A stretch of DNA of 64,000 nt from Rhodopirellula sp. P2. Lineage in GTDB: Bacteria; Planctomycetota; Planctomycetia; Pirellulales; Pirellulaceae. The translations under genes were made by a program, and so were the position numbers. Shown piece by piece: positions 35,650 to 44,289 of this stretch; the stretch's first letter is position 1, and every line of letters starts with the position of its first letter. The notes under the pieces were generated by a model. That model saw nothing but the letters and a program-made list of their open reading frames with translations. It searched no databases and was not told the DNA's origin. The DNA lies in the NCBI RefSeq assembly GCF_028768465.1, contig NZ_CP118225.1:124001-188000 (forward strand), given 5' to 3'.

Positions 35650-37326
35650 ATGGATCGGCATTCTTCGAGACCCGGAAGAACCCAAGCGAAGCGCCTGCTG
35701 CTAGCAGCATTGGTTGCCGCGTCGGTGTCCGGTTGTGCCTCCCAGCGTGGTGTTCATGTAGCAAAAGTCACCACTGCGTCCGCCGCGTCGAACCCGACTT
35801 CGGTCGCGACCAGCGATGTCGATTGGCAGCAAGTCCTTAGCGAACCGGAAACAGGGGCCATTCAGCCCGCAGGCTACAACGACGGGTTGGTGATCGCATC
35901 GCCCGCCGTCTTCGCACAGCCACCCAAGGAAGACGGCAAACGAAGTTTCGGAGACTTTCTGCAACTCGATCCGCCCAAGGAAGATGGGGAGAAGAGTAGT
36001 CAGGGAGATGAGCGAGACACGGAGACAAGGAGCGGGAAACAAGACAAGGAGGCAACGAGGTTGGGAGACACGGAGAAAGATGTTGACTCAGCGTCTCCCA
36101 ATCTCCTTGTCTCCCCCTCTCCCAACTCCCCCACCGGCCAACCCGTCGAGTATTTTGTTGGCACCGCACTCGCACGCCACCCAAAAATCCTCGCCGCCCA
36201 GCAACGTGTCGCTGCAGCGTCCAATGTCATCCCGCAAGCCAAAGCGTTGCCTGACCCGACATTCAACAACACCTTCTGGCCTTTGCACGACAACGCCATT
36301 CAAACCGCGGCCGGCCGAGTCGCCAATCAGATGTCGGTCAACCAGATGGTGCCGTTTCCTGACAAGCTGAAAACCAAAGCGGTGATCGCCAGTCGCGAGG
36401 TGCAAATCGCTCAAACGGAAGTCGACGCGATTGCCCGCGAGATTACCGAGTCCGTTCGTCTCGCCTACTACGAAGTCTGGTTCGCGACCCGAGCGATCGA
36501 CATCATCGAGGAAACCAAAGGCCTCGTCGCTGACCTGACGGATGTCGCCGAGGCACGCTACCGCAGCGGCGGTTCTCAACAAGACGTGTTGCGAGCACAA
36601 CTCGAAACCGATCGGCTCGACGAACAACTCATCACGCTTGCGAAACAAAAGCTGGTTGCCCAAGCCGACCTCGCTACTTTGCTACAGCAACCCATCGGCA
36701 TACTTCCCGAAGCGACGGATGAACTCGGCATCACAGACACTCCACAGCAAATTGAAGAGCTGATCGCGTTAGCCGAGCAGTGCAACCCGAAGCTACGCGG
36801 CCTCGCGTGGGAAATCCAACGCGATCGCGACAAAGAACGCTTGGCTTGCTTGCAGCAGTATCCAGACTTCAGTGTCGGATTGAATTGGGGATTAGTCAGC
36901 GACAATCATGATGTTCTTAGCCCAGTAGCTAACGGGAACGATCAACTCAGCGTCAGCTTCGGTACGACATTGCCGATCTGGCGAGAGAAGATCAACGCTG
37001 GAATCCGCGAAGCAGCTCACCGTCGCGGTAGCACGACTCGACGCCTGGAAGCCGAACGAGATGAACTTTACGGAAAAATCCGTCGCTTGATCGTTCAAGC
37101 CGACGCCCTGGTCGAGCAACGCAACATCTACGAAGAACGAATCATCCCGCGTACCGAAGACACGCTCAAACTGTCAATCGCCGACTACCGAGGCAAACGC
37201 ACGGACTTCTTCACGTTGATCGAAACCTACCGCGAGCTATTGATGTTCGAGACACAACTCGCGCGCATCGACGCCACACTGGCCGGCACCATCGCCCAAA
37301 TCGACCGCACGGTAGGATGCCCGTAG
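35650..37326 (+). CDS. TolC-family outer-membrane lipoprotein (CusC-like)
   Basis: A 558-residue TolC-type protein with a lipobox (LLAALVAASVSGCAS). The OEP domain begins near residue 170 (VEYFVGTALARHPKILAAQQRVAAAS) with the second repeat starting near 375. It probably supplies the outer-membrane channel for the divergently encoded CusBA pair. Between the lipidated N-terminus and the OEP domain lies an insertion of about 50 residues (roughly 111-160), rich in Gly/Asp/Glu/Lys/Ser, encoded by a copy of the GA-rich palindromic repeat also found in cusA. Its reading frame is intact. Confidence 0.85.
   Translation: MDRHSSRPGRTQAKRLLLAALVAASVSGCASQRGVHVAKVTTASAASNPTSVATSDVDWQQVLSEPETGAIQPAGYNDGLVIASPAVFAQPPKEDGKRSFGDFLQLDPPKEDGEKSSQGDERDTETRSGKQDKEATRLGDTEKDVDSASPNLLVSPSPNSPTGQPVEYFVGTALARHPKILAAQQRVAAASNVIPQAKALPDPTFNNTFWPLHDNAIQTAAGRVANQMSVNQMVPFPDKLKTKAVIASREVQIAQTEVDAIAREITESVRLAYYEVWFATRAIDIIEETKGLVADLTDVAEARYRSGGSQQDVLRAQLETDRLDEQLITLAKQKLVAQADLATLLQQPIGILPEATDELGITDTPQQIEELIALAEQCNPKLRGLAWEIQRDRDKERLACLQQYPDFSVGLNWGLVSDNHDVLSPVANGNDQLSVSFGTTLPIWREKINAGIREAAHRRGSTTRRLEAERDELYGKIRRLIVQADALVEQRNIYEERIIPRTEDTLKLSIADYRGKRTDFFTLIETYRELLMFETQLARIDATLAGTIAQIDRTVGCP
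35985..36130. repeat. in-frame palindromic GA/CT repeat inside tolC
   Basis: The segment holds GAGACACGGAGACAAGGAG (36014-36032) and a second GAGACACGGAG at 36065. It also holds the hairpin TTGGGAGAC (36061-36069) with GTCTCCCAA (36093-36101), then TCTCCCCCTCTCCCAAC shared with the copy at 45045. It encodes the variable linker of the TolC protein without breaking the frame. Confidence 0.7.
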
Positions 37327-37347
37327 TCGTCGTAAGCTAGAACAATC

Positions 37348-39077
37348 CTAATTGCCACTGTCGGGGCTTGAGTCGTCCTTGTTTAGCACGTCGGCGATGA
37401 TGTGCAGATTCTCATCGCACCGCTCGCAGAGCGTTTTGAAGTCGGCAAGCAACGTTCCCGAACGGTTTCGTGCTTCTTTCTCCAACTCGGCTTGTTTACT
37501 GCCCGAGGCATGACCCTTCAAAGCCGATCGCAAAAAGTGCATCGTTGAAAGCGGCTCAACGAGTTCTTTCGATCGCTGCTCGTCAAAGCCCAATCCAATT
37601 AGACACTCCTGAAGCAGCCGGATCCCACGCCATTGATGCTCCAGTTCTCGCCCGAGCGACTTGGCACGCTTGCGGATCGGCTTCTCGACGATTGATTCAA
37701 CGACCATCTGGTCTAGATTTAGCAACTCGTCGGACCAATCTTGGCGTGTGTCAGTCAGCGGGTATTGGGTGCGTCGCAACAATTCTTCGTCGCGAAGTCG
37801 CCACCAATCACACGGATGCTCATGCAACTCACGGCAACGACTGCGAAGACTTTCCAATGGTTCATAGTGCTCTGACCAGCGACCTTCAAAGTCCGTCGCT
37901 ATGACCGATTCCGATAGTCCTGCCTTGGGTTCTTCGTTAAACGACTTCCAATGCAACTGTTCGGTGTGCGGCAACTTGCCAAGGTCGCACAAGTATGCAT
38001 GGACTTGACCAGCATCATTGACGCCCCAACCTTTGAGGTACCACGCTCCGCGACAGGAAATTGTTCTCCCTTCGATCGCGTATTTTTCTGGATCGGCTTT
38101 GTACTTCCTGAGCACTCCAGGTTTGAAAAATGCAGGGCTTGTTTGAAACGGGCCGTCCGCAGGCACGAAATAGTTGGCAGTTCCGCAGGATCACAGCTGA
38201 ACGTGTCGACGGTTTGATTCCGCCAGTCCCAAGCGATGAACGATTCGTACTGCTCTGTCGCAGCATCCGACCCCCAAACCGTTCGAGCAATCTCAGCTTT
38301 GGTTAAACCAGGGTTCGCCCATTGAATTCCTCGAGAAACGCTGGCGTACTTCTCGGCGACGTGAATCCAGCCGTGAAGGTTGCTACCACCGGGGATGGAT
38401 TGACGACTCATTTCCGACGCGAAACCATGAAAACTCCCCGACCGGTATCGAGGAACATCAAACATGCGAAAAAGCCACTGCCCGGTGAGCCCGGCATACT
38501 GTCGCAACGCTCTCATGTCCATCGAGACAACACGCCCGGCGTCCGTTGCATCAAAATCATGAACTTTGATCACTTCATCAACATCGCCACGATCGTCTGT
38601 TTTGCACCAAGCTTTCCGCTCCGGAATGTGGTGCAACGACAGCGTATGTGTCAGCTTTTGGCTGATCTCGATGTAAGTGCGTTTTGGGTCAACTAGATCC
38701 GAGTCTCGTAGAAAAACGAGCTTCTCACCCTTGCCAAGATGTTTCGAGCCAACGAAATCGAGCGGTGAGGCGATCCACGCATCGTCACCAGAGGTCGTGA
38801 GTGCCCACGTCGAATCGACCGTCAGACTCCAGTCCATCAGGTCTGCAATTTCGCTCTCATTCTTTGGATCGAATGGAGGCACAAGGACCGCGTGAAGAAA
38901 GAGATGCGAAAAACTCGCGTAGAGAATCACACGATCGTCCAATAGGTCACGCTGCAAGAAGTCGGCTAAGTCATTCTGCAAAATCCATTCAGCAAAATCA
39001 GACTCCGATTCAGGGACCGTTGCGACTCGCCGGATCGTTTTGTCGTCGTGTGGATTCAAGAGCAATACTCTTTGCAA
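37348..39077 (-). pseudogene. frameshifted gene for a large unknown protein
   Basis: Two overlapping minus-strand frames look like one interrupted gene. The upstream frame (39077 down to about 38170, some 300 residues) carries FSHLFLHAVLVPPFDP and FIAWDWRN. Its later sequence is garbled. Coherent sequence resumes in another frame near 38170 as NYFVPADGPFQTSPAFFKPG and continues to GN at 37348. Loss of one base near 38170-38180 would explain it. The full protein would be about 570 residues of unknown function; the C-terminal half is helical and contains YKADPEKY. The start is TTG 39077 or further upstream. A sequencing error is possible. Confidence 0.55.
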
Positions 39078-39178
39078 CTTGGGTAGTGATTGACTTGCAT
39101 CAGATTACACAAGATGAGCAAACGTCGCTGTGGGTTCAGGGGGATATCCTTCGGATAATTCTGCAGCACTAAATCAGG

Positions 39179-39721
39179 TCAACTCAACAACTTCCTCAAT
39201 TCCCGCCGTGCCCGGTTCAATCTTGAACCGACGGTTCCTTCGGGGATGTCGAGTGTCGCGGCGATCTCCTGGTACGACAATCCGTTCTCTTCTTTGAGCG
39301 TGAAGATCGCTCGCAGCTCAGGGTCGAGGGCGGCGAGTGCTTGTCGGACAAGTTGGGCACGCTCGTCTTGTTCGACGGAATCGTTTTGCCGCGTGGTTGG
39401 TTCGGCTACAAGTTCGCTCGTTCGCCGGTGCTTCTCCCGCCGCAGGTGCTGCAAGGCTTCGTTGGTCGCCAGGCGGTACAACCAAGTCTCGAACTTCGAG
39501 TCGCCACTGAATTGACTGAGCTTGGAAAACGATCGCACGTAAACCTGCTGCGTTAGGTCGTCGGCATCTTGGACGCCGACCATCCGCACCATCAACCGAT
39601 ACACCCGATCGCTGGTCGCCTCGTAGATGTCGCGCAGCGCACGTCGATCACCGACCGAAGCGGCTTGCACCGTCGGTTCGTCAATCGAATTCTGAGCTGT
39701 GTTTTCATGCGAAGGCTCCAT
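39179..39721 (-). CDS. ECF-type RNA polymerase sigma factor
   Basis: A 180-residue sigma-70 family factor of the ECF group. Region 2 includes VYRLMVRMVGVQDADDLTQQVYVRSF and FETWLYRLATNEALQHLRR; region 4 includes LRAIFTLKEENGLSYQEIAATLDIPEGTVGSRLNRARREL. No anti-sigma gene follows; the next gene on that strand is the frameshifted unknown. ATG 39721 is chosen because a GTG start at 39745 would lie within the operator-like element at 39738-39754. Together with that element this suggests a copper-responsive sigma factor. Confidence 0.85.
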   Translation of the reverse strand: MEPSHENTAQNSIDEPTVQAASVGDRRALRDIYEATSDRVYRLMVRMVGVQDADDLTQQVYVRSFSKLSQFSGDSKFETWLYRLATNEALQHLRREKHRRTSELVAEPTTRQNDSVEQDERAQLVRQALAALDPELRAIFTLKEENGLSYQEIAATLDIPEGTVGSRLNRARRELRKLLS

Positions 39722-39737
39722 TATCGCAATTCTACAC

Positions 39738-39754
39738 ATACCCACCGGGGGTAA
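39738..39754. promoter_or_regulatory. near-match CsoR-type operator before the sigma gene
   Basis: ATACCCACCGGGGGTAA at 39738-39754 fits ATACC-N7-GGTAT at 9 of 10 fixed positions and has the same spacing as the three exact sites. It lies 16 bp before the ATG of the ECF sigma gene. If real, CsoR would couple copper to that sigma factor. Confidence 0.5.
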
Positions 39755-40004
39755 ACAGCCGGGCGAAAATGAGCGTTCTACGGCTTATAGTTTTTTCTTG
39801 CCAGACGCTTACCTTTACGGCTCGATGTGTTTGCCTTGACGGAGGGCAAAGCAGTGCCCCCCGTTCCTGGCTGGGCCATCGGAGTCTCAATCGCCTGCTA
39901 CGGAAAATGGTTGAGGACACGGAAGGTAACCTGGGCAGCTTGAGCCGTACTGTCCACGCTAATATCCTCAGCGACCACTCCCGCTCGACGGGACGGCAAA
40001 AGGG

Positions 40005-43000
40005 TTAGTCATTGTCTTTCCATTTTCCATGAAGAGACTTCATTTCGTCTTCCAGCTTCTTGGTCTGTTTTTTTAGCTCTTTGGAAACGTACTTGCCGAC
40101 GATGAAAGGTTGAGAACGAACGGCGCTTAGGAAGCCTATCGGGTCGCCAGTTGCAACGGCGACGCCTGGATCTACTAAGCGAATGATGCAGTCAAGTGTT
40201 CCCCAAACTTGGCATGATTCAATGGAGCTTAAGTTCAAAAGCAGCTTGCATCCTTCCTCTTCCCGTTGCCGTTTCCGTATCGCCGACTGTGCTTCAAAAC
40301 AGACTCCCCATTTGGGATCGCCATACGCAACTTGTTTTAAAGCATCGTCAGCCACGCTACTGGATAGAAAACCGGCCATAAACGCGGCAGCACGCCTGGT
40401 TATCCAGCTCTCGTCTTTCAAAAGTTCGGTAACCACTTGATTTACCAAGGAAATATCATCGACACCGCGAAGTGCACGGGCTATATCGCAGCATTGGACC
40501 TTGACGTTTGATTCACTGGCAACATGACAAAGAGATTGAACTGCACGCTCAGGGTTAAGCTCAAGCAAAACACGAGGAATCATCTCGCGATCACGGCGAT
40601 CGGTTATTAACGTTTCCAGCCCAATTTCAAATGCAGCGTCTGGCGCAATCTTGCCAAGTGATCGCAATGCTTGAGCTCGTGAGCCAACGTAGTGCATCCC
40701 GCTATCTGGCTGCAGAGTCTTCTCCCACAGTAGCTTCTGATCTGACTCTTGGCTTGGATCAAGTAGTGCAACCGTATCGTTTATCTGACTTCCGCCGGTT
40801 TCCAAAATCCTATCAACATGGGATCGGGTGGATGTGCGAGTCGACTCGTCAGCTGCTAAGTAAGCAAGAATACGCTGATCCATGTCATCGTATTTTCCAT
40901 CCGTCGGAAGCATTTTTAGGTACGTTTCATTCGACGCCGAACAGCCAGAAAGAGCTTTCAGTACAGCAAACTTGTAATGCCCAGATTGGTATTGCTCTAC
41001 AAGACGTTTCAACGTTCGTCCGCAGTCGCTGGGTAAGTCTTCGAGCGCGAGTAGACAATAATTCACCAATTCGCAGTCGTAGTCACATGCCAACAATGCA
41101 TTCTCGACCACTTCTCGAAGGTCTTGTCTGCCACTCTGTCCGATAGCCAAGATTGCGTGCCCGTAATGTTTGTCACTTGAGTCCTCTAGCAACGCAATCG
41201 CCGGAGCAAGCTCCTTGTCATTCATTTCGAGCTGCCCTTCACGTAGAGCGCCGATGTCTGGCGAAACGCTGAGTCCCCATTTAAGTATGCCGTTGACAAC
41301 TCCAGTGTTCTCGCCCAGAGCCGCGAGGCTGTCGATGGCTCGCATTTGAACCAAATTGATACCCGAAGACCCAGAATCCCACATGTCATCGCTTACAGCC
41401 GCAGCTACAAGCAATTCTCGTGTCAGCGCGCTCGGACGCATTACTGCAAGCTCACATCCTTCCATCTTCAGTTGCTGATGTCTCGCTCGGATAAGTGAGT
41501 TTACCAATTTTGTGAAACCATCGCCTGCAATACGCTTCAGCAGTTCTCTCGAGTGTTCAAATTCGTGATTAACCCAACCTGAAATCTTTTCGATCTGAGA
41601 TGTGGCGAACGCTTCGAGATACGTTTCCAAGCTACTGCCCTGCCTTGACCTTAACCCTGACAGGACAGTCTCTCCGTGAAGTCCTTCGATCAAACGCAAC
41701 GGATATCTTGGGTGTGGCTGTTTAGAATCATCGCCCACAGTGAGATGTTGCTCCAAAACGTCATTCAGCCAATCGAGCAATTTCTCGACCAAACTCAGAG
41801 TGAGGCAGTCGCCATGGTTTGCAACCAAATCGAAATAATGTTCTGGATCGACTCTGCCGGCAACCAACGATTCAACGACATCACACGTCGCGACTGGATC
41901 AGATGCAATTAGGGCGGTCCCGATTGCACCGGCCCCGCCCCAGAGTTGGCTTGAAGCGACGGTTGGCAAGACGCGGATTCCTCGGGCCGGATCACGAAAT
42001 GCAAGTCCTTTCGCAGACACCATCCCAACTAACTCGTCTTCCGAAGAAGCCCACTCCTCGAGTCGTTCGTATTCTCCCGAGTCACAAAAAGAGACAATGC
42101 AGGCCGTCAAACACCGACGATTTTCGGGTGAAATTGAATCAATTAAGTGACCCTTTGTCTCCTCCCAGACTCTTTTGGAACCGAGACCCGGCATGTTTGC
42201 CAATGCGAATACCAAAGAAGTAAAACATGGATCGCTCGTATCACCATTTTGTAGTTCTTGCTTAAGCCAAGGGAGATTTTCCGCCGCAACTGCAACAAAC
42301 GCCATTGAAGCCCTATCCCGGCGAACAAAATGCATGCTGCTCTTCTTATCGTCCACAATGCATCGGCGATGCTCTTCCCAGACTCGCTCCACATCCACCG
42401 AGCAGGGAAAAGAAACCGCTAGTCGCAGTCCGAGTTCCGACAGTGCTTCAGTACCGTCCGCAACACAATCCCTTGCCACGGCTGATAAGCGTTCGACATT
42501 GTCACGGCCAATGATCCTGAGTGCATCGGCTGTCCGTGCAACAACTCCGCTACGTTCTAGGTTCTCAATCGAACGAACGCGATCCAACAGAAGCGGAATT
42601 GCGCGTTCCCCAAGGCTAGCCAGTAGATGCGTATACAACGACGCATCCTCGTGCCCCAAGCCTTCCGATGCTTCCAATGCAGCAACAAGTTTCCAGAGTG
42701 ATTTGCGTTTCTCATTTGGAAGTTCTGACGCCAGTAGCAACCATAGCACATCCATAGGGACATAGCCCAGTTGCAAGCGTCTGGAATCCGGAACACGATG
42801 ACACTTCACCATAGCGTCGATTAACTGTTCGAGCGACAACACGCCCGCCACAAACTGAGCCGTAAGATATTTTGCAAACGCCCAGCACAGAAAACGTTGA
42901 TGCCAAATCGCAACACGGCCATCCCCAACGTCGTGCAACAAACCGCGGTTAATAAATTTCTCAATCAAATCGGGTGAAAAGCCAGCCTCCAGAACCGTTT

Positions 43001-44093
43001 CTGTAAGCCATGGATATGGTTTTGTATCGTCACCGATAGTTCCAGAAATTTTGCGAATCAAGCCAACCTCAACTGGGTTGGTTAGTCGAAGCCAAGAAGC
43101 CTCCATCAGATCGTATTCATTGCGTGGAATAAACTGATGCTGATCGTCGACAACATCAGCATAAAGCTTGGCGAGAATTGGGCGGCGAATAAGCTCGCGG
43201 ACATCGGGCGCAATGTTTACCCATGACCGTTTTCGCCGCTCAAGATATGAACGAAGTTCCGAGTGGTCGAAGTCTCGAATCGTTTCAATCGGGAGTTCTG
43301 CTCTGAACGCTAAATCACGAGCGATTTCGACGCTCGTTGACATTACAAGTGAGATACCCCAACGGTCCCAATCAAGTTGGATCAACCGCTCAGCTTCTTG
43401 GTGAGAACGTACTCCGTCAATGCAAAAAACGGCCCAAGGGCTATTGATATTGGCATTTGACTCTTGTCGCTTGAAGGCAATTCGCTCGATGGTGAGATGG
43501 GAATCGACTTCTAAACCGTAGTCGCAAATTTCCTGTGCTGCATACTCTAGTGGTTCACGGTTGCCACGTGACGCTGGTACCCATACAACCAGCGAGTCGC
43601 TTTTGATTGCGTCGATTGCAGTCCTCGCGAGTCGCCACGTCTTACCCTGACCGCTTGCGCCAGAGAATACTGTCGCAACTTGGTGGATATTGGAAGGTGG
43701 CCGAACATCAATTCCAGAATCGTATTGCTCCTTCTTCAGTTGCTCATGCACGCGATTGCTCATTCGCTGCTGTAACCGAGGCCAATCACGAAATACTTGA
43801 GAGACTTTTACTTCAGATGAGTTTTTCCGTGCGTGTATCCATAGTCCGATCCCCAGTGCGACTAAAACCCAACCACTTATGAAGACAGCAATATCGAACT
43901 GCACTGCTAGTCGTGTGTTGATTCCAAGCCACGTCTCGACCACTTCATAGACGAAGGGTAGCCACCACGGAGACGCGATCAGCGAGACACCTGCAACTAT
44001 CAGAAATTTTGGGATGCGAGTACTCGGATCTCCCCAAATCAAACCAAATAAATCGAATGTAAAGTCCAGGTATTTGTTCCCGTATCTCGTCAC
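40005..44093 (-). CDS. membrane-anchored STAND-like NTPase with HEAT-like repeats
   Basis: A 1362-residue protein. Two TM helices lie near residues 30-50 and 67-86. A P-loop NTPase domain follows with Walker A GASGQGKT (about 143-150) and a Walker B-like strand WAVFCIDGVRS near 215, then a winged-helix-like region (RGLLHDVGDGRVAIWHQRFLCWAFAKYL). About 900 residues of helical HEAT/Armadillo-like repeats complete it. This plan (anchor, NACHT/AAA switch, helical sensor array) is that of STAND immune proteins such as bacterial NACHT or Avs types. No effector nuclease domain is visible; the membrane segment may be the effector. GTG 44093 has a well-placed AGG; ATG 44207 is an alternative. Confidence 0.72.
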   Translation of the reverse strand: MTRYGNKYLDFTFDLFGLIWGDPSTRIPKFLIVAGVSLIASPWWLPFVYEVVETWLGINTRLAVQFDIAVFISGWVLVALGIGLWIHARKNSSEVKVSQVFRDWPRLQQRMSNRVHEQLKKEQYDSGIDVRPPSNIHQVATVFSGASGQGKTWRLARTAIDAIKSDSLVVWVPASRGNREPLEYAAQEICDYGLEVDSHLTIERIAFKRQESNANINSPWAVFCIDGVRSHQEAERLIQLDWDRWGISLVMSTSVEIARDLAFRAELPIETIRDFDHSELRSYLERRKRSWVNIAPDVRELIRRPILAKLYADVVDDQHQFIPRNEYDLMEASWLRLTNPVEVGLIRKISGTIGDDTKPYPWLTETVLEAGFSPDLIEKFINRGLLHDVGDGRVAIWHQRFLCWAFAKYLTAQFVAGVLSLEQLIDAMVKCHRVPDSRRLQLGYVPMDVLWLLLASELPNEKRKSLWKLVAALEASEGLGHEDASLYTHLLASLGERAIPLLLDRVRSIENLERSGVVARTADALRIIGRDNVERLSAVARDCVADGTEALSELGLRLAVSFPCSVDVERVWEEHRRCIVDDKKSSMHFVRRDRASMAFVAVAAENLPWLKQELQNGDTSDPCFTSLVFALANMPGLGSKRVWEETKGHLIDSISPENRRCLTACIVSFCDSGEYERLEEWASSEDELVGMVSAKGLAFRDPARGIRVLPTVASSQLWGGAGAIGTALIASDPVATCDVVESLVAGRVDPEHYFDLVANHGDCLTLSLVEKLLDWLNDVLEQHLTVGDDSKQPHPRYPLRLIEGLHGETVLSGLRSRQGSSLETYLEAFATSQIEKISGWVNHEFEHSRELLKRIAGDGFTKLVNSLIRARHQQLKMEGCELAVMRPSALTRELLVAAAVSDDMWDSGSSGINLVQMRAIDSLAALGENTGVVNGILKWGLSVSPDIGALREGQLEMNDKELAPAIALLEDSSDKHYGHAILAIGQSGRQDLREVVENALLACDYDCELVNYCLLALEDLPSDCGRTLKRLVEQYQSGHYKFAVLKALSGCSASNETYLKMLPTDGKYDDMDQRILAYLAADESTRTSTRSHVDRILETGGSQINDTVALLDPSQESDQKLLWEKTLQPDSGMHYVGSRAQALRSLGKIAPDAAFEIGLETLITDRRDREMIPRVLLELNPERAVQSLCHVASESNVKVQCCDIARALRGVDDISLVNQVVTELLKDESWITRRAAAFMAGFLSSSVADDALKQVAYGDPKWGVCFEAQSAIRKRQREEEGCKLLLNLSSIESCQVWGTLDCIIRLVDPGVAVATGDPIGFLSAVRSQPFIVGKYVSKELKKQTKKLEDEMKSLHGKWKDND

Positions 44094-44289
44094 GCAAAAT
44101 CCTGAAGTAAAAGATATTGAACCAGAGCGAATGGAAACAACCAACGTTGATCGTTCGATGGTTATTCTGCTTGACAAGCACCTCACTTCTCGTAGTACAA
44201 AATGCACGTCATTAATTGATCATACACCTGTCCTGTGGGGGCTGACAACTTGGCGTGACGACCGTCGTTGCAACCCCGGCGAATTGACG

